This document shows positions 16,919-25,402 of a stretch of 64,000 bases of DNA, piece by piece. A model generated the notes under the pieces. That model saw only the letters and a list, made by a program, of their open reading frames with translations. It made no database searches and was not told the origin of the DNA. Origin of the DNA: Archangium gephyra (GTDB lineage: Bacteria > Myxococcota > Myxococcia > Myxococcales > Myxococcaceae); assembly GCF_001027285.1 (NCBI RefSeq), contig NZ_CP011509.1, positions 8,146,501 to 8,210,500 on the forward strand, given 5' to 3'. Position numbers and translations under genes: made by a program. Every line of letters starts with the position of its first letter. Within the stretch, counting starts at the first letter, position 1.

Positions 16919-18910
16919 ATGCGGCACCTCTCGCGTCCCCTGCCCCTCTGGCTCCTCCTCCTGCTCGTCTGGGGCCCGGGGACGGCCATGGCGGAGGAGC
17001 CCTCGTCCTGTGAGGAGGACAGGCTCACCGGCCAGGAGCGCGGCCACGAGGTGGAGCACCGGGTGGAGGCCCGGCCCGAGGGAGACCTCGTGCGCTTCAC
17101 CGTGCACCGCACCTTCCACAACCCCCGCCCGCGCCACACCGAGCTGGAGGCCTTCCTCGCGCTGCCCCGGGAGGGCACGGTGCATGGCCTCGCCCTCGAG
17201 TCCCAGGGGCAGTGGACGGAGGGGCTCCTGCTCGAGGCCCCCCAGGCGGAGCGCCGCTACGAGGCCCTCCGGCGCAAGGGCCCCGCCGCCCCCCGGGTGC
17301 TCGCGCTGCTGTCGTCGGAGGCGGGAGCCGCGGTGCGCCTGAGGCTCTGGAACCTGCCACCCCGGGCCTCGGTGACGGTGCGCTACGAGCTCCGCGCACG
17401 GCTCGCCTACACCCACGGGCGCAAGTCCTTCACCTACCCCCTGCCCGCGTGCCAGCACGCTCCCCGGCCCGCGCTCACCCTGACGCCCTCGGCCCCTGGC
17501 GCGGACCTCCGCCTCGAGACGCGGAACGCGGACTCCTGGCGGCCCGAGCTGGAGGCCTCCTGGGAGGCGGGGACCTCCCGGGGGCTCGACGCGCGCGCCG
17601 GCCTCGTGCCCTGGGGCGCCGGCACCCTGGGCTTCCTCCAGGTGCGGGCGGAACGCCTCTCCGAGGTGCCCGCCCGGGCCCGGGTCGTCTTCGTGGTGGA
17701 TGCCTCCCACAGCGTGGGCCCCCAGGGCCTCTCCCGCCAGTGGGAGCTCGCCGGGGAGTACCTCCAGTGGCTGCCGGATGCGACGGCCGAGGTGGTGGTG
17801 TTCCGCCGCTCCGCCGAGCGCCTCTTCGGACGCCTCATCCCCGCCTCGGAGTGGAAGACGGCGCTGGCCACCCTTCCCCCCGAGCGGCTCGCCCCCGGCA
17901 ATGGCTCGAACCTGGACGAGGGGCTGAAGCTCGCCCAGCGGGTGCTCGCCGAGGGCAGCGGGCCCGCGCGCGTCCTCGCCTTCACGGACGGGCTGCTCCG
18001 CCAGGCCTTCGAGCCGGTGCCCCCCGCCCCCTCCACCTCGGCCCCCGACGCCGCCGTGCACCTGCGGCGGCTGTCCCCCCGCACCGGCTACGCCACCCCA
18101 CACGAGAGGCTCTCCGGGCCCCTCGTCCAGGAGGCCTGCGGCACGCAGCTCCCCTCCTACGCCCACGGCCTGGAGCCGCTCGTGCGGCCCCTGCGGTGGG
18201 AGCAGGTCCACCTCCAGGACGGCCAGGGCACCCGGCTCGGGGAGCTGCCCGCACTCGAGGAGGGCGAGGGGTTCCAGCGCTGGCTGCCGAGTCCCCAGAC
18301 GCCCCTGCGCGAGCTGGTGCTGCATGGGCGGCGCTGGGGCTGTGCCGCCTCGCAACCGGTGGCGAGGGATGACTCGCTCTCCGCCGACCTCGTCCGCAAC
18401 GCCTGGGCCACCCCGCGCTTCGAGCCCTGGAGCCGGAACAAGGAGGAGTTTCCCCCCGAGGAGGCGGTCGAGCTGCTCGCGGAGAAGGGAGACTGGGTCT
18501 CCGGCGCCCGCTCGTTGCTGGTGGTGCCCTCGGGCGCGGGACCCTCGACGGCCCGGACACACGCGCTGCCGGACGGGATCACGGGGGGCGTCGCCGGAGG
18601 CGTGGTCGGCGGCACCATCACCTGCCCCATGGCGGGCTCGCTCCGGCGGGCCACGCCTCCCGCGGAGCTCCAGGAGGCGCTGGAACGGCTCCTCCAGCCG
18701 GTCTTCTCCACCTGCCTGGGAGAAGGAGGCCCCTCCTCGCTCCAGGTCCGCGTGGAGGCCACGGGAGATGAGATTGTCGACGTTGCGGTGACGGGCGCGG
18801 CCTCCGAGCCCCAGGCCTCGTGCGTGCGCGAGGCCACCTGGGCCCTCCGCCTGCCCGCCCTCTGGGATGACGGGTGGCCGGGGACCTACACCCTCACCCC
18901 CCGGCGCTAG
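16919..18910 (+). CDS. exported VIT and von Willebrand A domain protein
   Basis: The 663-residue protein has a signal peptide (about 1-24). A VIT (vault/inter-alpha-trypsin) domain (about 38-170) is followed by a vWA domain (about 245-400) with an intact metal-ion site D-A-S-H-S. A middle region is unassigned, and a C-terminal part after a Gly/Val-rich GGVAGGVVGG stretch has a TonB/AgmX-like fold with paired Cys. VIT-vWA proteins usually take part in adhesion or assembly at the cell surface. The actual partner is unknown. Its 3' end overlaps the convergent receiver-like gene by four bases. Confidence 0.85.
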   Translation: MRHLSRPLPLWLLLLLVWGPGTAMAEEPSSCEEDRLTGQERGHEVEHRVEARPEGDLVRFTVHRTFHNPRPRHTELEAFLALPREGTVHGLALESQGQWTEGLLLEAPQAERRYEALRRKGPAAPRVLALLSSEAGAAVRLRLWNLPPRASVTVRYELRARLAYTHGRKSFTYPLPACQHAPRPALTLTPSAPGADLRLETRNADSWRPELEASWEAGTSRGLDARAGLVPWGAGTLGFLQVRAERLSEVPARARVVFVVDASHSVGPQGLSRQWELAGEYLQWLPDATAEVVVFRRSAERLFGRLIPASEWKTALATLPPERLAPGNGSNLDEGLKLAQRVLAEGSGPARVLAFTDGLLRQAFEPVPPAPSTSAPDAAVHLRRLSPRTGYATPHERLSGPLVQEACGTQLPSYAHGLEPLVRPLRWEQVHLQDGQGTRLGELPALEEGEGFQRWLPSPQTPLRELVLHGRRWGCAASQPVARDDSLSADLVRNAWATPRFEPWSRNKEEFPPEEAVELLAEKGDWVSGARSLLVVPSGAGPSTARTHALPDGITGGVAGGVVGGTITCPMAGSLRRATPPAELQEALERLLQPVFSTCLGEGGPSSLQVRVEATGDEIVDVAVTGAASEPQASCVREATWALRLPALWDDGWPGTYTLTPRR

Positions 18911-19398
18911 ACGCGCGTCTGGCGCGAGGCGGCTAGCGACACGACGGCGGAGCGCAGATCCTCCAGCTTCGCGGAGTGATCCATGAACCAGGCGCCGGGG
19001 ATGCGGGAGATCTGCTCACGCAGGCGGGGGTTGGTGAAGGGGCTATAGAGGATGACGGGCACCTGGGGATTGCTGGCGCACAGCCGCTCGAGCGCCGCGA
19101 GACCGGCGTCGCCCAGCATCCGCGCATTGCAGAGGATGAGCTCCGGCGCCTGCCGCTGCCCGGAGAAGATGTCCTCGGCGAGCAGCTGGACGGCCTCCCG
19201 CGCGTTCTCGACGACCCCGACCTCGAAGCGCTCGTGGGCGAGCATGTCGCACATGAGCTGGCGGCGCTCCTTCAGGTTCTCGATCAGCAACACCTGACCG
19301 TGAAACACCACCGGACGCTTCCGGGACTCGCCCCGGAACATGGCCCGGCCCGCCCTGGACGACTCCCCCTGCTGATTCACCACCGCACTGGCTTGCAT
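18907..19398 (-). CDS. receiver-like (pseudo-REC) protein lacking the phospho-acceptor Asp
   Basis: The 163-residue protein has a polar N-terminus of about 33 residues and then a fold that follows a response-regulator receiver (QVLLIENLKERRQ as strand 1, ELILCNARMLG as strand 3, VPVILYSPF as strand 4). The acceptor Asp is Asn in LCNAR and the acidic pair after strand 1 is reduced to E-N. It probably cannot be phosphorylated by the usual route and may act as a protein-binding pseudo-receiver. It diverges from the lanthipeptide exporter operon across a 407-base gap. A regulatory link to that operon is possible but unproven. Confidence 0.75.
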   Translation of the reverse strand: MQASAVVNQQGESSRAGRAMFRGESRKRPVVFHGQVLLIENLKERRQLMCDMLAHERFEVGVVENAREAVQLLAEDIFSGQRQAPELILCNARMLGDAGLAALERLCASNPQVPVILYSPFTNPRLREQISRIPGAWFMDHSAKLEDLRSAVVSLAASRQTRV

Positions 19399-19805
19399 GA
19401 CGACCCTTCCCCTTATTGCGACCGGCCGCTTTCAGAGCAGGAACCGTGCCGCCACCTTTGTGCCGCGCCATAGCACGGCATGACCCGGAATGACTAAACA
19501 TCCCAGACAGGTCTGACCAGTCCGTGTGGCAGGGAAGATCGCCACATGTGGCGTTCCGCCACAGCCTCTGGAATTGCCCCGACAGACGCACAGGACTCCA
19601 GCCGGAGGGGAGGCCATTCTCAGCCCCTGAGAGCGGTGGGTGGACCCGTCTCAGGGGCCGAGAGGGGCGGAGGGACGAGACCCACTGCCTCCCCGGCTGA
19701 GCAGACGGACAGGCCCGGCGTCTCGTCCACCCGCCGCAGGGCCCTGTCACAAGCGCCGCGCGCCGCCTCCTCCCAGATAGGACCTGCCACCGGGAGAGAC
19801 ACGGA
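19399..19805. promoter_or_regulatory. divergent region with four TGTGGC/GCCACA half-sites
   Basis: The 407-base gap between the pseudo-receiver and the exporter operon holds TGTGGC at 19525-19530, GCCACA at 19541-19546, TGTGGC at 19547-19552 and GCCACA at 19558-19563. That is two inverted pairs, and the middle two half-sites form the palindrome GCCACATGTGGC. A 10-base-arm hairpin follows at 19623-19658. The layout resembles a dimer-binding operator. The regulator is not identifiable. Confidence 0.45.
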
Positions 19806-20771
19806 ATGCGTCATGGGGTGCGGAGGGTGGCAGTGGGGTGGGGAATGGCTTGCCTGGGGAGCGTGGGCGTCATGGCGCCCGCCCTCGCGAACCCTGGCCC
19901 GAACGGGAACGGCGCACCGCCCGCCCAGGTGGTGGACGGTGACGCCGCTTCCCGCACGGGGGCGGCGGAGCCCTTCCTCGGCGTCATCATTCCCCATGAA
20001 ACCGTGAACGTGAGCACCCGCTTCGACTCGCGGCTGGAGAAGCTCGAGGTCGAGGTCGGTCAGCGCGTCCACGTGGGCCAGGTGCTCGCACGCCTCGACA
20101 CACGCTCGCTGCGGCAGGACCTGGCCGCGGCCGAGGCCAGCCTCCAGGGCTCTCGCGCCGAGGAGCAGGCGGCCCGCCTGGCCCTCTCCGAGGCCCGCGC
20201 GAAGAAGGCCCGTTACTTCACCCCGCGCTCCCTGGAGCTCGGCGTCTATTCCCAGGAGGAGCTGGACAAGGTGCGTTACGAGGAGAGCACCGCCAATGCC
20301 CGCCTGCGGGCCGCCCGTGCGCAGACGCTCCAGCGGAGCGCCGAGGCCACCGAGCTGCGGCAGAACCTCGACGACGCCACGCTCGTGGCCCCCTTCGATG
20401 GCGTGGTGGCCGCGAAGCTCACCAGCCCCGGGGCACGGCTGGCGGCGGGACAACCCGTGCTCAAGCTGCTCGGCACCGGCGGTTGGAAGGTGCGCTTCGC
20501 CGTGCCCGAGGACGCCGCGCGGCGGCTCCAGCCGGGTGGCTCCGTGGAGGTGAAGGCCGTGCAGCGGGACCTCGCGCTCGACGGCACGGTGGAGAGCGTG
20601 GCGCCCGAGGTGGACTCCGCGGCCCGGCTCGTCTTCGCCACCGCCACCTTCAACCAGCCACCGCCGCCCGAGATCTCCACGGGCATGGTCGTCCACGTCC
20701 GCCCGGGGCCCGCTCAGCAGCTGGGAGGCCGGGGCACCGGCGGCTCCGCGCCGACGGGAGCCACACCGTAA
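19806..20771 (+). CDS. HlyD/RND-type periplasmic adaptor of the lanthipeptide exporter operon
   Basis: The 321-residue protein has a signal-like N-terminus (about 10-27, ending ALA), a lipoyl/barrel-sandwich half (about 60-100, ending HVGQVLARLD), a helical hairpin (about 100-185), the second lipoyl half (VAPFDGVVAAKL) and a beta-barrel domain (to about 300). This is the order of RND membrane-fusion proteins. It would bridge an inner-membrane transporter and an outer-membrane channel. It is first in a tight operon; its TAA is followed at once by the ATG of the next adaptor. No TolC-type channel is nearby. Confidence 0.85.
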   Translation: MRHGVRRVAVGWGMACLGSVGVMAPALANPGPNGNGAPPAQVVDGDAASRTGAAEPFLGVIIPHETVNVSTRFDSRLEKLEVEVGQRVHVGQVLARLDTRSLRQDLAAAEASLQGSRAEEQAARLALSEARAKKARYFTPRSLELGVYSQEELDKVRYEESTANARLRAARAQTLQRSAEATELRQNLDDATLVAPFDGVVAAKLTSPGARLAAGQPVLKLLGTGGWKVRFAVPEDAARRLQPGGSVEVKAVQRDLALDGTVESVAPEVDSAARLVFATATFNQPPPPEISTGMVVHVRPGPAQQLGGRGTGGSAPTGATP

Positions 20772-21719
20772 ATGGAAGCCACGCAACGCCCCCGCATCTT
20801 CCGCGAGGAGGCCCTGCGCCACCACGAGGGCACCCAGGAAGACGGAGACCTCCTCCGCATCTCCCCCCGGTGGACCCGGTGGACGTACTGGGTGCTCATC
20901 GCCCTGGTCGTCTGCGCCGCCCTCTATTCCGTGCTCGGCACCATTCCCGAGTACGCCTCGGGCCCGGCCATGGTGAAGGTCGAGGGCCGCAGTGATCTCA
21001 CCCCCCAGCTGCCGGGAATCGTCGCCTCGGTGGAGGTGAAGCCCGGGCAGCGCGTGGAGGCCGGCCAGCCGCTGGTGAGCTTCCTCTCCCAGGACGAGAC
21101 GGCCTCGCTGGAGCGGATTCAGCGGGAGTTCGAGCTGCAGCTCGTGCGCGTGCTGCAGGACCCGGCGGACGAGGCCGCGCGCCAGGCCCTCACGTCCCTG
21201 CGCGCCGAGCGCGAGCTGGCCGAGGCCCGGCAGCAGGCCCGGACGCTGAGGGCACCACACGCCGGAGTGGTGGGCACCCTGCGCGTGCGCGAGGGCCAGT
21301 ACGTCAACCCGGGAGAGAACGTGGTGTCCGTGGTGGGCGACGACGTGCACGTGACGCTGGTGGCGCTGCTGCCCGGCGGCTACCGGCCGAGGCTCGAGCC
21401 GGGCAAGCCGCTGCGCGTGGAGCTCAACGGCTTCACCCACGAGTACCAGACGTTCACCATCGAGTCGGTGGGAGATCAGATCATCGGTCCCAGCGAGGTG
21501 CGGCGCTACCTGGGCGCGGACACGGGGGATGCGATCAACCTCTCGGGCCCGATGGTGCTGGTGCGGGCGCGCATCGACAGCCCCACGTTCACCATCAAGG
21601 GCAAGACGTTCAACTACTTCGACGGAATGCTGGCCCAGGCGGATGCGCGGGTGCGCAAGGAGCGGATCCTCGTCACGCTGATTCCGGGCCTGAAGGGAGC
21701 ACTGGGACATGAGGACTGA
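20772..21719 (+). CDS. HlyD-like inner-membrane-anchored adaptor
   Basis: The 315-residue protein has one transmembrane segment (about 39-60) instead of a cleaved signal, followed by a lipoyl domain (GIVASVEVKPGQRVEAGQPL), a short helical part (about 115-155), the second lipoyl half (APHAGVVGTL) and a beta-barrel. This is the architecture of bacteriocin and microcin secretion proteins that work with C39-ABC exporters. It starts directly after the previous stop and its own end overlaps the exporter start by 11 bases. It is therefore most likely the dedicated adaptor for that exporter. Confidence 0.88.
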   Translation: MEATQRPRIFREEALRHHEGTQEDGDLLRISPRWTRWTYWVLIALVVCAALYSVLGTIPEYASGPAMVKVEGRSDLTPQLPGIVASVEVKPGQRVEAGQPLVSFLSQDETASLERIQREFELQLVRVLQDPADEAARQALTSLRAERELAEARQQARTLRAPHAGVVGTLRVREGQYVNPGENVVSVVGDDVHVTLVALLPGGYRPRLEPGKPLRVELNGFTHEYQTFTIESVGDQIIGPSEVRRYLGADTGDAINLSGPMVLVRARIDSPTFTIKGKTFNYFDGMLAQADARVRKERILVTLIPGLKGALGHED

Positions 21720-23937
21720 CGCCGTCCGGCATCCAGGGCTCACCGAGCGGTTCCCCGCGTTCCGCAACCTCCAGGTGAGGGGCCGCGAGCGCCGCATCCC
21801 GCTGGTGCGCCAGCTGTCGGAACTCGAGTGCGGCGCCGCGTGCCTCGCCATGGTGCTCGGCTACCACGGCAGGCCGATGCGCCTGGAGGAGGTCCGCCAG
21901 GCGATGGGAGCGGCACGGGATGGGGTATCGGCGCTCGACATCCTGCGCACGGCGCGCACCTTCGGGCTGCGCGGACGCGGCGTCTCCGTGGACGACGAGG
22001 CGCTGCACTACCTGCCCACCGGCACCATCCTCCACTGGCAGTTCTCGCACTTCGTCGTCTTCGAGAAGCTGGGACGCGACGGCGTGCACCTGCTGGATCC
22101 AGGGCACGGCCGGCGCAAGGTGTCCCTGGAGCGCTTCCGCCAGTGCTTCACCGGCGTGGCCCTGCTGCTGGAGCCGGGCGAGCACTTCGAGACGGGCGAG
22201 AAGCCCCGGCCGCGCTCGGCCGCGAGGTACGCGTTGCAGGTGCTCCAGCAGTCGCACGTCCTGCAGCGCATCATCGTCGTCTCGCTCATCCTGCAGCTCT
22301 TCGCGCTGGCGGTGCCGGCGCTGACGGGGCTCATCATCGACCGGGTGGTGCCTCGCGGGGACAAGGAGCTGCTGCTGGTGGTGGGCCTGGGCTTCATCTC
22401 GCTGGCCGGCTTCCAGCTGCTCACCTCGCTCATCCGGAGCCACCTGCTGCTCGAGCTGCGCACGCGCATGGACTCGAACATGACGCTGGGCTTCCTGGAG
22501 CACATGGTGGGCCTGTCCTACGCCTTCTTCCAGGTGCGCGCGGCGGGAGACCTGATGCAGCGGCTCAACAGCAACGCCACCGTGCGGGAGATCCTCTCCT
22601 CCAGCACGCTGTCCGCGCTGCTCGATGGAGCCCTGGTGATCATCTACCTGGCGCTGCTGTTCGTGATCAGTCCGACCATGGCGTTCATCGTCCTGGGGCT
22701 GGGCAGCCTGCAGATCCTCATCCTCCTGCTCTCCACGAGGCGCCAGCGCGCCTTGATGTCGGAGAACCTGGAGGTGGAGGCGAAGAACCAGAGCTACCAG
22801 ATCGAGATGCTCACGGGCATCCAGACGCTGAAGGCCTTCGGCGTGGAGCACCAGGCGGTGCAGCGCTTCTCGGAGAGCTTCGTCAACGTGCTCAACGTGT
22901 CGTTGAAGCGGGGCCGGCTGTCGGCGTGGGTGGACGCGCTCACCGGGACGCTGCGGCTGGTGGCCCCGCTGGTGCTGCTCACCTGCGGCGCCCTGCTGGT
23001 GCTCAAGGGAGAGATGTCGCTGGGAACGATGATGGGGCTCAACGCGCTGGCCGGAGCCCTGCTGGTGCCACTGGGCAACCTGGTGACCACGGGCAGCCAG
23101 CTTCAGCTGCTGCGCAGCTACATCGAGCGCATCGACGACGTGCTGGACACTCCGCCCGAGCGGGACGCGTCCAAGCCGGGCCGGCAGGTGAAGCTGCGAG
23201 GGGGCATCGAGCTGGACCGGGTGTCGTTCCGCTACGCCTCCACGTCGCCGCTGGTGGTGCAGGACGTGTCGGTGAGCATCGAGCCCGGCCAGTCCGTGGC
23301 GATCGTCGGCCGCTCGGGCGCGGGGAAGACGACGCTGGCCAACCTGCTGCTCGGCCTGTACCTGCCCACCTCCGGGCGCGTGCTCTTCGACGGGGAGGAT
23401 CTGACGGAGCTGGATCTGCACTCGGTGCGCGGCCAGGTGGGGGTGGTGCCCCAGGAGCCGACGTTCTTCAGCTCCACGCTGCGCGGGAACATCGCCATCA
23501 CGGACCCGACGGCCCCCCTGGAGCCCGTCATCGAGGCGGCCCGGCTGGCGCAGCTCCATGGCGACGTGATGCACATGCCCATGGGCTACGACACGCCGCT
23601 GGTGGACCGGGGCGCGTCGCTGTCGGGAGGGCAGCGGCAGCGGCTGGCGCTGGCGCGAGCGCTGATGCAGAAGCCGGCGGTGCTGCTGCTGGACGAGGCC
23701 ACCAGCTCGCTGGACGCCATCACCGAGGCGCGGGTGCAACAAGCACTGGAGTCGCTCCAGTGCACGCGCGTCATCATCGCCCACCGGCTGAGCACGGTGG
23801 TGGACGCGGACCTCATCCTGGTGATGGACGAGGGCCACCTGGTGGAGGCGGGAAAGCACCAGGAGCTGCTGCTGCGCGGGGGCATCTACGCGGAGCTGGT
23901 GCGCGCCCAGATGCGCGGCGGCGGCCGGGCGGAGTGA
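21709..23937 (+). CDS. lanT: C39-peptidase ABC exporter for the lanthipeptides (LanT type)
   Basis: The 742-residue protein has an N-terminal C39 protease with C41 (in ECGAAC), H114 (in HFVVF) and D130 (in LLDPGHG). A six-helix transporter domain (about 185-460) follows, then a nucleotide-binding domain with Walker A GRSGAGKT (534-541), LSGGQ (638-642) and Walker B ending D662-E663. Such peptidase-containing transporters cut double-Gly leaders and export the core. Both precursors in this window end their leaders in GG, which fits. LanA1 starts 94 bases downstream, so exporter and precursor are probably co-transcribed. Confidence 0.95.
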   Translation: MRTDAVRHPGLTERFPAFRNLQVRGRERRIPLVRQLSELECGAACLAMVLGYHGRPMRLEEVRQAMGAARDGVSALDILRTARTFGLRGRGVSVDDEALHYLPTGTILHWQFSHFVVFEKLGRDGVHLLDPGHGRRKVSLERFRQCFTGVALLLEPGEHFETGEKPRPRSAARYALQVLQQSHVLQRIIVVSLILQLFALAVPALTGLIIDRVVPRGDKELLLVVGLGFISLAGFQLLTSLIRSHLLLELRTRMDSNMTLGFLEHMVGLSYAFFQVRAAGDLMQRLNSNATVREILSSSTLSALLDGALVIIYLALLFVISPTMAFIVLGLGSLQILILLLSTRRQRALMSENLEVEAKNQSYQIEMLTGIQTLKAFGVEHQAVQRFSESFVNVLNVSLKRGRLSAWVDALTGTLRLVAPLVLLTCGALLVLKGEMSLGTMMGLNALAGALLVPLGNLVTTGSQLQLLRSYIERIDDVLDTPPERDASKPGRQVKLRGGIELDRVSFRYASTSPLVVQDVSVSIEPGQSVAIVGRSGAGKTTLANLLLGLYLPTSGRVLFDGEDLTELDLHSVRGQVGVVPQEPTFFSSTLRGNIAITDPTAPLEPVIEAARLAQLHGDVMHMPMGYDTPLVDRGASLSGGQRQRLALARALMQKPAVLLLDEATSSLDAITEARVQQALESLQCTRVIIAHRLSTVVDADLILVMDEGHLVEAGKHQELLLRGGIYAELVRAQMRGGGRAE

Positions 23938-24031
23938 GGCTCACCTCCCCGCGTCACCAATGTCTTTCACGAACTCCTTCCAGGTGCCTGCTCCGATTTT
24001 CCGAGGCAGGCATCGTCCAAGGAGGATGACT

Positions 24032-24286
24032 TTGAAAAAGGAAATGATTGTCAGGGCCTGGAAGGATCCGTCGTACCGGGCGAGCCTCTCCGAGGAGGAG
24101 CGCGCCTCCCTCCCCGAGTCTCCCTCCGGGAGGGCGATGACCGAGCTCGACGACGGTGAGTTGCTCGGCATCTCCGGTGGGAAGCGGAGCCCGGACTACT
24201 CCATCGACACCTTCCGCTGCCCCGCCCCCACCTTCTTCGACTGTCAGGTGACCATCAACTCGTGCGGAATCGTCGCCTGCGTGTAG
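24032..24286 (+). CDS. lanA1: class II lanthipeptide precursor LanA1, TTG start
   Basis: The 84-residue precursor has a 50-residue leader (KKEMIVRAWKDP at the start, ELLGISGG at the end) and a 34-residue core with four Cys and seven Ser/Thr, ending in NSCGIVACV. The leader matches LanA2 almost residue for residue, and the pattern is that of the mersacidin/lichenicidin family. The start is taken as TTG at 24032: GGAGG is six bases before it, and the first residues (TTG-AAA-AAG-GAA) then align with ATG-AAG-AAG-GAA of LanA2. An ATG at 24026 touches the Shine-Dalgarno sequence. Four Cys allow up to four thioether rings. LanT should cut after GG. Confidence 0.88.
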   Translation: MKKEMIVRAWKDPSYRASLSEEERASLPESPSGRAMTELDDGELLGISGGKRSPDYSIDTFRCPAPTFFDCQVTINSCGIVACV

Positions 24287-24400
24287 TGGTGGGCGGAGCC
24301 CGGTCACTCCGGACGGGCTGCCTGGGAACCGGGCTCCGCCTTCCACCGCCCGAGCAGTGCGTTCGTGTCGTGCTCGCCACGAAGAGCTGGAGGGTGCCGC

Positions 24401-25264
24401 TCAGGTCCCTTCACCGCCGGGCGATGCGCCTTTCACAATCGGCCGCCCGCTGCGGCACCATTCGCTCCACGAGCCGACGTAAAGCCTGGACCCCGTGAGC
24501 CCCGCGTGCTCCAGGGCAAGCAACGTGTGGCACGCCGTGACTCCCGAGCCACAATGCACGATCACCTCCGAGGGCTCGCGCTCACCGAGCACCGCCCGGT
24601 ACTTCCTGGCGAGCTCCTCGGACGGCAGGAAGCGCCCGTCGGGGCCGAGGTTGCTCGCGAAGGGCACGTTGATCGCGCCGGGCAGGTGGCCGGGGACCGG
24701 ATCGATGGGCTCGCTCTCACCGCGGTAGCGCACGGCATCGCGCACGTCGATGACGAGACGTCCTGCATCTCGCGCCGCGCGGGCGACCTCGTCCACGTCC
24801 GCCGTCGGGCGCATCCAGCGCTCGAAGGGGTACGCGGGGCGCTGGGCGGGACGCGAGCCGGAGGTACCGGCCGGGATGCCTGCCGCGAGCGCGGCCTCGA
24901 GCCCCCCATCGAGCACCCGTACGTCCTCGTGACCGGCGGCCCTGAGCATCCACCAGAAGCGCGACGCCGCGTTCGCGCCACTCTTGTCGTCGTAGACGGC
25001 GACCCTCGTGTCCGGCCCGATTCCCAACCGCCCGAGCAAAGCCGCGAACGTCTCGGGAGCAGGCAGGGGGTGCCGCCCACCTCGCGCGGGATCGGCGGGC
25101 TTGCTCGCGAGATCCTGATCGAGGTCGACATGGAGTGCACCTTCGAGGTGCCGCTCCTCGTACCGCGCCCGCGCCCCAGGGCCGCTCCGCGCGTCGATGA
25201 GGACGAGGTTCCGCCGCGCCTCGGGCGCGACCAGCTCACGGGGATCGATCAAGGGACTCGGCAT
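24401..25264 (-). CDS. two-domain rhodanese / 3-mercaptopyruvate sulfurtransferase-like protein
   Basis: The 287-residue protein has two rhodanese domains (about 1-130 and 145-280). The second carries the active loop C-G-S-G-V-T-A, the form typical of 3-mercaptopyruvate sulfurtransferases. A cytoplasmic location is expected; the reaction would be sulfur transfer to a thiol or cyanide acceptor. It lies between the two lanthipeptide precursors on the opposite strand and may be unrelated housekeeping. The start at 25264 has CGGAG seven bases upstream; an earlier ATG would add 19 residues. Confidence 0.92.
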   Translation of the reverse strand: MPSPLIDPRELVAPEARRNLVLIDARSGPGARARYEERHLEGALHVDLDQDLASKPADPARGGRHPLPAPETFAALLGRLGIGPDTRVAVYDDKSGANAASRFWWMLRAAGHEDVRVLDGGLEAALAAGIPAGTSGSRPAQRPAYPFERWMRPTADVDEVARAARDAGRLVIDVRDAVRYRGESEPIDPVPGHLPGAINVPFASNLGPDGRFLPSEELARKYRAVLGEREPSEVIVHCGSGVTACHTLLALEHAGLTGSRLYVGSWSEWCRSGRPIVKGASPGGEGT

Positions 25265-25321
25265 GGAGTGCTCCGGGTTCAAACTGATCCACCTCGGGTG
25301 GACTCCGTGATGCTCCAACAT

Positions 25322-25350
25322 TTTCCAGCATCATTGAAAAAAGTTACACT
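25322..25350 (+). promoter_or_regulatory. putative sigma-70-like promoter of the repeat lipoprotein gene
   Basis: TTTCCA at 25322-25327 and TACACT at 25345-25350 are separated by 17 bases, each matching four of six consensus positions. They sit in an unusually AT-rich pocket of this GC-rich sequence, about 50 bases before the lipoprotein start. Confidence 0.4.
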
Positions 25351-25402
25351 TCCCGTGTCCTGAATCGGAGCAAACGGCCTCGAGCGGACCGGGGGAGTGC
25401 CT

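Noticed and set aside
19623-19658. Strong hairpin in the gap before the exporter operon as a terminator
   Set aside because: Ten-base arms pair well but no T-run follows on either strand; kept only as part of the regulatory region.
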